A DNA stretch of 15,315 bases from positions 1 through 15,315 of the forward strand of contig NZ_JAHAHH010000026.1 in assembly GCF_018373335.1 (NCBI RefSeq), given 5' to 3'. Both the position numbers and the translations under genes were made by a program. The notes beneath the pieces are model-generated. The model had not been told where the DNA came from, ran no database searches, and saw only the letters and a list, made by a program, of their open reading frames with translations. Below, piece after piece: positions 1 to 5,270 of this stretch (within the stretch, counting starts at the first letter, position 1; each line of letters starts with the position of its first letter). This DNA is from Negativicoccus succinicivorans (lineage in GTDB: Bacteria; Bacillota; Negativicutes; Veillonellales; Negativicoccaceae).

Positions 1-932
1 TGGCGCGCGGCTATACGGGGCGCGATAAGATTGTGAAATTTGTCGGCTGCTACCACGGTCACAGCGACGGACTCCTGGTCAAAGCGGGTTCCGGCGCGGC
101 GACAATGGGCGTTCCCGACAGCCCGGGGATTCCTTCGGAAATTGCAGCGGATACGCTGACCATTCCGTATAACAATCCGGAAGCGGTCAAAGAACTTTTT
201 GCCCAATACGGCGATGAAATTGCCGCCGTCATTGTGGAAGGCGTCGCCGGTAATATGGGGTGCGTATTGCCGCAGCCGGGCTACTTGCCACTCTTGCGCG
301 AATTGACGCAGAAAGCCGGCGCGCTTTTGATTGTCGATGAAGTCATGAGCGGCTTTCGCGCGGCGGCCGGCGGTGCCTGTGAATATTTCGATATCACACC
401 GGATTTGATTTGCCTCGGTAAAGTGATCGGCGGCGGTTTACCGGTCGGTGCGTTCGGCGGCAAACGCGAAGTGATGGAAAAATTGGCGCCGCAAGGCCCG
501 GTGTATCAGGCGGGGACGCTTTCGGGCAATCCGCTCGCGGTAACGGCGGGACTGGCGACGCTGAATAAATTGTCCGCGGACCGTTTCAAAGAGCTGACGG
601 CGAAAACGGAAACGCTGTGCCAAGGTTTGGAAGCGGCGGCGCAAGAAGCGGGAGTACCGATCATAGTGCATCGGATCGGTTCGATGTTTACCGTGTTTTT
701 CAATGAACATGAGGTCACGGATTATGATACGGTAGCGACTTCGCATTTGGACGAGTTTAATGTCTACTTCCTGGCTATGCTGGAGGCCGGTGTGTACTTA
801 GCGCCGAGTCAATTCGAATGCGGCTTTATGTCGCTTGCGCATACGGATGAAGATATTCGTCAAACGCTCGCCGCGGCGCGAACGGCGTTCCAAAAAGTAG
901 CGGCTTTTCGAGAGCAAAAAGGGCGTAAGTAG
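1..932 (+). CDS. hemL: Glutamate-1-semialdehyde 2,1-aminomutase, 3' part (5' end outside window)
   Basis: PLP enzyme that converts glutamate-1-semialdehyde to 5-aminolevulinate, the first committed tetrapyrrole precursor of the C5 pathway in the cytoplasm. The reading frame is open from the first full codon (position 3), and the residues before the first GTG (33) already match the family (ARGYTGRDKIVKF), so the gene starts upstream of the window. Visible family features are YHGHSD near the 5' edge, the AGSGAATMGVPDSPG loop, VDEVMSGFR with the PLP-contacting Asp, and LGKVIGGGLPVG, whose Lys (codon 420-422) is the expected Schiff-base lysine. About 310 residues remain of a usual length near 430. 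Other class III aminotransferases are the alternative, but the AGSGA and GVPDSPG motifs favour HemL. The stop codon lies in the loop of a terminator hairpin. Confidence 0.93.
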   Translation, partial: ARGYTGRDKIVKFVGCYHGHSDGLLVKAGSGAATMGVPDSPGIPSEIAADTLTIPYNNPEAVKELFAQYGDEIAAVIVEGVAGNMGCVLPQPGYLPLLRELTQKAGALLIVDEVMSGFRAAAGGACEYFDITPDLICLGKVIGGGLPVGAFGGKREVMEKLAPQGPVYQAGTLSGNPLAVTAGLATLNKLSADRFKELTAKTETLCQGLEAAAQEAGVPIIVHRIGSMFTVFFNEHEVTDYDTVATSHLDEFNVYFLAMLEAGVYLAPSQFECGFMSLAHTDEDIRQTLAAARTAFQKVAAFREQKGRK

Positions 933-949
933 GACGCCTTTTTGCGCTC
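912..949 (+). terminator. Intrinsic terminator of hemL
   Basis: An A-run precedes GGCGT (922-926), a 7-base loop containing the hemL TAG stop, ACGCC (934-938), and then five T (939-943). The outer flanks (GAGC at 912-915 and GCTC at 946-949) can also pair, lengthening the stem. The hairpin overlaps the last hemL codons. Confidence 0.7.
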
Positions 950-1005
950 GATAAAAAAGCTGCCCGCAGTTGCGGTTGTCGCAGTGGCGCGGTCCTCTTG
1001 CCTAT

Positions 1006-1020
1006 GGTAAAATAAAGAAG
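1006..1020 (+). promoter_or_regulatory. Extended -10 promoter for the glycosyltransferase gene
   Basis: TATGG directly precedes TAAAAT (1008-1013), giving a TGn-extended -10 element. No convincing -35 lies 16-18 bases upstream, so the extended -10 probably carries recognition. Transcription would start near 1020, giving a leader of about 22 bases to the ATG at 1042. The same TATGGTATAATAA-like block recurs at 5222 and 8959. Confidence 0.55.
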
Positions 1021-1041
1021 TAGTAGTGTTTGGTGGTAGAA

Positions 1042-1977
1042 ATGCTGATTTCAATCGTTGTTCCTTTTTTCAATGAAGAGGACAATATAGTACACTTTTA
1101 CGATGCGTTATGCGAAGTGGTCGCGCATCGTGATGAATCATTTGAGTTCCTATTTGTCGATGACGGCTCAAGTGATCGCACGCCGTTGATTTTAACGGAG
1201 CTTGCGGAACGGGATGCCCGCGTGACAGCTTTTATTTTGGCACGCAATTTCGGGCATCAAACCGCGCTCACCTGCGGTTTGGATCATGCTCGCGGCGATG
1301 CGGTGATTACCATGGATGGAGATATGCAGCACCCGCCGACGATGATTCCGGATCTGTTGGACAAATGGTATGACGGTTATGAAGTAGTGCAGACGGTACG
1401 CCTTTCGACAGCCAATGTCGGTGCATTCAAAAAATGGACATCGAAACTCTACTATCGTTTCATTAATTCTATTTCCCAAGTGAAGATTACCGAAGGCGGT
1501 TCCGATTTTCGTCTGATTGATCGCAAAGTGGCGGACAGCTTGTTGCTGTTTCGTGAAAAGGCGCGATTTATCCGCGGCCTGGTAAGCGACATCGGCTATC
1601 GGCAAACGCAAATTACATTCCGTGCACCGGCGCGCTATGCCGGCGAAAGTAAATTTTCGTTGCGCAAGATGGTGCGGTTTGCCTTGGACGGGATTACTTC
1701 GTATTCGACGCTGCCGCTGCGCATGGCTCTTTTTGTGGGCCTGCTGTCAGGCATCGGCAGCTTGCTTTTGATCATTTATGTGCTGTTGATTAAGTACTAT
1801 TTCATGGAAGCGGTTCCCGGCTGGGCCACGCTTGCTGTGATGATGTTGCTTTTCGGCGGTTTGCAGTTGATCTTTTTGGGAATTATCGGGGAGTATATAG
1901 GGCGCATTTTTGCGGAGGTAAAGAATCGGCCTCTGTATTGGTTGCGCGGTACGGTGAATCAGAAAACGAGACATTAA
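1042..1977 (+). CDS. Membrane-bound GT2 glycosyltransferase, GtrB/DPM1-like
   Basis: Predicted to move a sugar from a nucleotide donor to a lipid carrier such as undecaprenyl phosphate, at the inner face of the cytoplasmic membrane. From the ATG at 1042 it is 311 residues. Visible are a GT-A fold start (ISIVVPFFNEE), DDGSSD (40-45), the DxD metal site in MDGDMQHP (92-94), the family motif AGESKFSLRKM (about 200-210), and two C-terminal membrane helices (about 229-253 and 262-285) followed by GEYIGRIF, the usual layout of bactoprenol glucosyltransferases (GtrB, CsbB, YkoT). I chose ATG 1042 because GGTGG (1032-1036) sits 5 bases before it and the family starts at this point; TTG 1030 and GTG 1033 would add four residues. 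Sugar and acceptor cannot be told. No GtrA-like flippase is adjacent. Confidence 0.88.
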   Translation: MLISIVVPFFNEEDNIVHFYDALCEVVAHRDESFEFLFVDDGSSDRTPLILTELAERDARVTAFILARNFGHQTALTCGLDHARGDAVITMDGDMQHPPTMIPDLLDKWYDGYEVVQTVRLSTANVGAFKKWTSKLYYRFINSISQVKITEGGSDFRLIDRKVADSLLLFREKARFIRGLVSDIGYRQTQITFRAPARYAGESKFSLRKMVRFALDGITSYSTLPLRMALFVGLLSGIGSLLLIIYVLLIKYYFMEAVPGWATLAVMMLLFGGLQLIFLGIIGEYIGRIFAEVKNRPLYWLRGTVNQKTRH

Positions 1978-1989
1978 CGACAGGACACA

Positions 1990-2100
1990 AGGGTGTGCCG
2001 AAGCGCATATGCGCGCGGGGGAACCAAATGTTTTCGGGGTGTATCTTGCAAAAGACGGTCAGCTCTTGGCCGAACCCGGCAGCTAACCTCGCAGGCGGAA
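1990..2100 (+). ncRNA. ydaO/yuaA-type cyclic-di-AMP riboswitch
   Basis: The leader carries the conserved blocks of the ydaO riboswitch in order: a small hairpin GCGCATATGCGC (about 2003-2014), GCGGGGGAACCAAA (about 2014-2027), CGGGGTGTATC (2035-2045), a hairpin GGTC...GGCC (about 2057-2071), CCGAACCCGG (2070-2079) and CAGCTAACCTCGCAGGCG (2080-2097). TGCC (1996-1999) can pair with GGCG (2094-2097) as a short P1. It lies directly upstream of a cell wall hydrolase gene, the commonest target of this class. Known members are off-switches that bind c-di-AMP. The 5' edge is approximate; any coding frame through here is accidental. The closing helix ends at the base before the ribosome binding site. 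Only 12 bases separate it from the preceding stop codon, so its promoter must lie inside the glycosyltransferase gene or it is co-transcribed. Confidence 0.9.
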
Positions 2101-2106
2101 GGGAGC

Positions 2107-2769
2107 ATGATGGCGGGAATACGACACTGGGCTTGTATGGCGATGTTTTTGGTAGTACCGATGGCGGTAGGGGCCACTTATCACCCGGGAGATATCGGTG
2201 AAGATATCTCGACGATTCAGCATCGCTTGGGAACGTTAGGGTACCATTTGGAAGCGGACGGCGTATACGGTCCGGCCACGGAAGATGCCATTCGGGAATT
2301 TCAGACGGCGCATGGTTTGGAAGCGGACGGTTTGGTCGGTCCGGCTACTTATCGCGCGTTGTTGAGCCGCGATATACCGACCAGCCGCGGTGATTTTTCG
2401 ACGATGCTGGTACGGCGGCTGATCTCCGTCGCGCAGGAATATATCGGTGTGCCGTATGTTTTTGGAGGTTCTACTCCCAGCGGCTTTGATTGTTCGGGAT
2501 TCGTTCAGTTTGCCGCCAAAGCGGCCGGATTGGTGTTGCCGCGGTCGGCCGATGAACAATACCAAATGGGCCACAGTGTGAGTCGGAGTCAAATGCGGCC
2601 GGGCGACCTGGTCTTTTTCTCGACATATACGGACGGCGTGTCGCACTCGGGTATTTACCTGGGAGGAGATCGCTTTATCAGCTCCACATCAAGTCGCGGC
2701 GTAGTCATCGACAGCTTGGCGGAGGGCTACTGGAGCGATTGCTATGTGGGGGCAAAACGGTTAATCTAA
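2107..2769 (+). CDS. Secreted peptidoglycan hydrolase: PG-binding domain plus NlpC/P60
   Basis: Predicted to bind peptidoglycan and cut stem peptides (D,L-endopeptidase type) outside the cytoplasmic membrane. From ATG 2107 it is 220 residues: a signal peptide (about 1-24, ending near VGA), a PG_binding_1 domain (about 28-87) with the paired motifs LEADGVYGPAT and LEADGLVGPAT, a linker, and an NlpC/P60 domain (about 102-220). The nucleophile is Cys129 in FDCSGF and the base is His180 in SHSGIYLG. The third polar position, His in E. coli Spr, appears to be Ser192 (FISS), which is unusual. GGAAGGGAG (2097-2105) is the ribosome binding site; ATG 2110 is spaced better than ATG 2107, and the two differ by one Met. 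Longer in-frame starts from 1993 run through the riboswitch and are not real. Expression is likely repressed by c-di-AMP. Confidence 0.92.
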   Translation: MMAGIRHWACMAMFLVVPMAVGATYHPGDIGEDISTIQHRLGTLGYHLEADGVYGPATEDAIREFQTAHGLEADGLVGPATYRALLSRDIPTSRGDFSTMLVRRLISVAQEYIGVPYVFGGSTPSGFDCSGFVQFAAKAAGLVLPRSADEQYQMGHSVSRSQMRPGDLVFFSTYTDGVSHSGIYLGGDRFISSTSSRGVVIDSLAEGYWSDCYVGAKRLI

Positions 2770-2790
2770 GAGGCGCAAGCCTCTTTTTTT
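2767..2790 (+). terminator. Strong intrinsic terminator after the NlpC/P60 gene
   Basis: AAGAGGC (2768-2774), a GCAA tetraloop (2775-2778) and GCCTCTT (2779-2785), followed by an uninterrupted T-run to 2790. It begins at the stop codon and isolates the riboswitch-hydrolase unit from the metal transporter genes. Confidence 0.93.
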
Positions 2791-2822
2791 ATGAAATAAA
2801 CATTTGAAGGATCGATCAGATA

Positions 2823-3539
2823 ATGAACGAATGGATTACAGCGCAAAACCTGGCATTTTGGTATGACAAAGAGCCGGTATTTAACGCCATTAACTTTACG
2901 CTGGCGCACGGCGGATTTACTTTGATCGTCGGTCCGAACGGCGCCGGGAAAACAACGTTGCTGCGCTTATTGGCAGGACTACTGATGCCTGCCGAGGGAA
3001 CGATTATGATTGCCGGCCAATCGCCGCAGGCTTGGCAACGCGCCGGCGGTATCGGTTTCGTGCCGCAGCATTACAATCAAAATACGGCATCATTTCCCGC
3101 GACGGTGAATGAGGTGGTCGATCTCGGCTTTTGGGGAACCGAGATTTCACATGCCGAACAGACCGAACGGCGTCAGGCTTTGCTCACCAAAGTGGGGATG
3201 GCGGAATGGGCGCATAAACGCATCGGTGATCTGTCGGGAGGTCAGCAACAACGTGTCATGTTGGCGCAGGCGATCGCCGCGCGGCCGGCACTGCTGCTTT
3301 TGGACGAGCCGACCAGCGGGATCGACTATACGGCGGGCAATATGCTGCTGGATCTGCTCAGCAGCATTCAGGCGGAGCAGCAGACGACGATCATCATGGT
3401 GACGCATGATATCGCTCGCGCGTTACCGCATGCCGACCGGGTGCTTTGCATCGACCGTACGCTTTGTTATGACGGTCCGCCACATCAGTTTATTACCAAC
3501 CATGCGACCGGAATGCACATGGCGGAGGTGGTCGGATGA
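2823..3539 (+). CDS. Metal ABC importer ATP-binding protein, ZnuC/MntB-like
   Basis: Cytoplasmic ATPase that powers metal import (zinc or manganese class) with the permease encoded next to it. The 238 residues hold one nucleotide-binding domain: Walker A GPNGAGKT (37-44), Q-loop region FVPQHYN (about 79-85), signature LSGGQQQR (137-144), Walker B LLLLDEP (157-163) and H-loop His195 in VTHD. GAAGGA (2806-2811) lies 11 bases before ATG 2823, slightly long but the only good candidate. The gene overlaps the permease start by four bases (ATGA), so the two are one unit. The ABC-3 permease partner sets the family; sequence alone does not separate zinc from manganese or iron. I see no Zur- or MntR-like palindrome in the short gap upstream. 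No gene symbol is assigned because the metal is unknown. Confidence 0.88.
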   Translation: MNEWITAQNLAFWYDKEPVFNAINFTLAHGGFTLIVGPNGAGKTTLLRLLAGLLMPAEGTIMIAGQSPQAWQRAGGIGFVPQHYNQNTASFPATVNEVVDLGFWGTEISHAEQTERRQALLTKVGMAEWAHKRIGDLSGGQQQRVMLAQAIAARPALLLLDEPTSGIDYTAGNMLLDLLSSIQAEQQTTIIMVTHDIARALPHADRVLCIDRTLCYDGPPHQFITNHATGMHMAEVVG

Positions 3540-4354
3540 TGGACATGCTCAGCTACGAATTTATGCAGCGCGCGTTTTTAGCCGGTCTTATTGTCGCGCT
3601 GCTCTGCCCTTTAGTCGGGATGTTTGTCGTGATCCGGAGGCAGTCGCTTTTGGGAGACGGTTTAGGGCATATTGCTTTCGCCGGCGTGACGGGAAGTGCG
3701 TTGCTCGGCATTAATCCCGCGATCGGCGCGGTCGTTTTGACGCTCGCCGCCGCGGGCGGTATTGAAATCGTGCGACGCAAGCATCTGCAATACGGCGATA
3801 TGGGGCTGGCGTTGTTTTTCTACGGCGGTTTGGCGTTGGCGGTCGTGTGCAGTTCGCTTGCGCGGATTCCGAATACAAGTCTGATGAGTTTCCTTTTCGG
3901 CAGCATTTTAACCGTCAATTGGGCGAATATTGGAGCGATTGCGATCATTGCATTGATTGTCATTCTGTTGCTCGGAAAGTTTTATACGCCGTTGTTGTTG
4001 GCGAGTTTTCAACCGGATATCGCGTGTACGCGCGGGATTCGTTTGGAACGCATGAATATGTTTTTCGCCTTGCTGGTCGCGGCGGTCGTAGTGATCGGCA
4101 TGTCGATCGTAGGTATTTTACTTGTAAGCGCGCTCATGATTGTACCGGTCGCGGCGGCTCATTTATGGCGGCGAGGTTTCAAAAAGACCGCTGCCATTGC
4201 GGTCGGTTACTCGCTTTCCATGGTCTTGTGCGGCCTGTGGGGCGCGTACGCATGGGATCTTGCGCCGGGCGGAACCATTGTCTTAACCGGTCTGGCGTTG
4301 TACACATTGACAGCCGTTTTGGCACCGTTTTTACATACCCGAAACGCTGCGTAA
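3536..4354 (+). CDS. Metal ABC importer permease, ABC-3 family (ZnuB/MntC-like)
   Basis: Integral membrane subunit that forms the translocation path of a zinc/manganese-type importer. It has 272 residues, close to the usual 260-290, with about seven to eight hydrophobic segments, for example near 11-35, 40-75, 85-105, 115-145, 165-205 and 210-265. Family landmarks are RRQSLLGDGLGHIAFAGVTG (about 31-50) and GILLVSALMIVPVAAAHL (about 193-210). ATG 3536 overlaps the ATPase stop; GGAGGTG (3524-3530) is well placed for it, and a second ATG follows directly at 3539. No periplasmic ZnuA-type binding protein is encoded in this window, so the binding subunit must be elsewhere in the genome. No terminator is visible after the stop before the next promoter. 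Confidence 0.9.
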   Translation: MMDMLSYEFMQRAFLAGLIVALLCPLVGMFVVIRRQSLLGDGLGHIAFAGVTGSALLGINPAIGAVVLTLAAAGGIEIVRRKHLQYGDMGLALFFYGGLALAVVCSSLARIPNTSLMSFLFGSILTVNWANIGAIAIIALIVILLLGKFYTPLLLASFQPDIACTRGIRLERMNMFFALLVAAVVVIGMSIVGILLVSALMIVPVAAAHLWRRGFKKTAAIAVGYSLSMVLCGLWGAYAWDLAPGGTIVLTGLALYTLTAVLAPFLHTRNAA

Positions 4355-4376
4355 ACGAAACGTCGCGCAAGTACGA

Positions 4377-4388
4377 TATAATAAAGTC
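4377..4388 (+). promoter_or_regulatory. -10 element for the carbon-nitrogen hydrolase gene
   Basis: A perfect TATAAT at 4377-4382 in the 51-base gap between the permease stop and the next start. There is no TG extension and no good -35 at the right distance, so strength is uncertain. It would give a leader of about 17 bases. Confidence 0.45.
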
Positions 4389-4405
4389 ATGAACGGGGGG
4401 ATCGC

Positions 4406-5191
4406 ATGAAGCGTACGCTGGCATTAATTCAGCTGCATGTCGAAGCGGGAGATAAAGCAACCAATATAGCGAATGCATTTGCCCGCATTAAAGAAGCGGC
4501 TTCTAAGGCCGATATTATCGTGTTACCGGAAATGTGGACAACGGGCTACAATTTGAGCCGTTTAAGTCAGCAGGTAACGCACGAAGGCGATGAACTGCTG
4601 CAAAGGCTGGAGGCGTTTGCCCGCGAGCGGAAAAAGTGGATCGTAACCGGCAGCTTGCCGACGAAAGAAAATGAAAAAGTGTATAATCGCACGCATTGCT
4701 TCGGACCGGACGGAGTGGTAGCGCAGTACGATAAAACCCATCTTTTCAGCTTGCTTTCCGAACCGGATAACTTTGCGGCAGGAAATCAAATCGTTTCGGC
4801 GAAGCTCGCGGACATTCATTGCGGTTTATCCATCTGCTATGATTTGCGCTTTCCGGAACTGTATCGCAAATTGGCTCTGGACGGTGTTACGCTCGTCTTT
4901 GTGCCGGCGGAATGGCCGACCTCGCGGCTGGTCGCGTGGGAAAATTTGATTCAGGCGCGCGCCATCGAAAACCAGATGTATATTTGCGCGGTGAATGCGG
5001 TCGGCACTTTCAAAAACAATATTTTCGCCGGTCGCTCCGCCCTGATTGATCCGATGGGGGAAAACGTAGTAAAAGGCGATCAAAACGAAGCCGTTTTGTA
5101 TGGCGAATATGACAGTGACATAGTCAAGAAAACACGCGCCCGAATGAGCGTTTTTGCCGATCGTCGGCCCGAGGTTTATGGCGGCGAGTAA
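4406..5191 (+). CDS. Carbon-nitrogen hydrolase, Nit2/omega-amidase-like
   Basis: Cytoplasmic nitrilase-superfamily enzyme that probably hydrolyses a small amide such as 2-oxoglutaramate or 2-oxosuccinamate. The 261 residues match the family length. The catalytic set is visible: Glu42 in LPEMW, Lys110 in YDKTHLF, Glu119 in SEPDNFAAG and Cys144 in ICYDLRFPE. Further marks are the PAEWP segment (167-171), RAIENQMY (about 185-192) and the GRSALIDPMG turn (about 209-218). These resemble B. subtilis MtnU/YkrU and mammalian Nit2 (a methionine-salvage or glutamine-transaminase link), but no salvage gene is adjacent. A G-run (4395-4400) serves as ribosome binding site 5 bases before ATG 4406. It seems to be a single gene between its own -10 element and the alaS promoter. 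Substrate assignment is inference. Confidence 0.85.
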   Translation: MKRTLALIQLHVEAGDKATNIANAFARIKEAASKADIIVLPEMWTTGYNLSRLSQQVTHEGDELLQRLEAFARERKKWIVTGSLPTKENEKVYNRTHCFGPDGVVAQYDKTHLFSLLSEPDNFAAGNQIVSAKLADIHCGLSICYDLRFPELYRKLALDGVTLVFVPAEWPTSRLVAWENLIQARAIENQMYICAVNAVGTFKNNIFAGRSALIDPMGENVVKGDQNEAVLYGEYDSDIVKKTRARMSVFADRRPEVYGGE

Positions 5192-5202
5192 CTTGCGTTG
5201 CA

Positions 5203-5231
5203 TTGTTCGCAGCGGGGGCGCATGGTATAAT
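5203..5231 (+). promoter_or_regulatory. Sigma-A promoter of the alaS operon
   Basis: TTGTTC (-35, 5203-5208), a spacer of exactly 17 bases, and TATAAT (-10, 5226-5231) with a TGG extension just before the -10. Predicted start is near 5238, leaving a leader of about 33 bases to the alaS ATG. Confidence 0.8.
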
Positions 5232-5270
5232 AAGCACACATCGAACTGGGCTGGAGGGAACATATAAAGC

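Noticed and set aside
960..990. Small repeats CCGCAGTTGCGG and CGCAG upstream of the glycosyltransferase gene
   Set aside because: The inverted repeat has only a two-base centre and five-base arms, and the direct repeats are too short to separate from chance in G+C-rich DNA.
1993..2106. 38-codon N-terminal extension of the NlpC/P60 protein
   Set aside because: This stretch is the c-di-AMP riboswitch; the good ribosome binding site and signal peptide place the start at 2107 or 2110.
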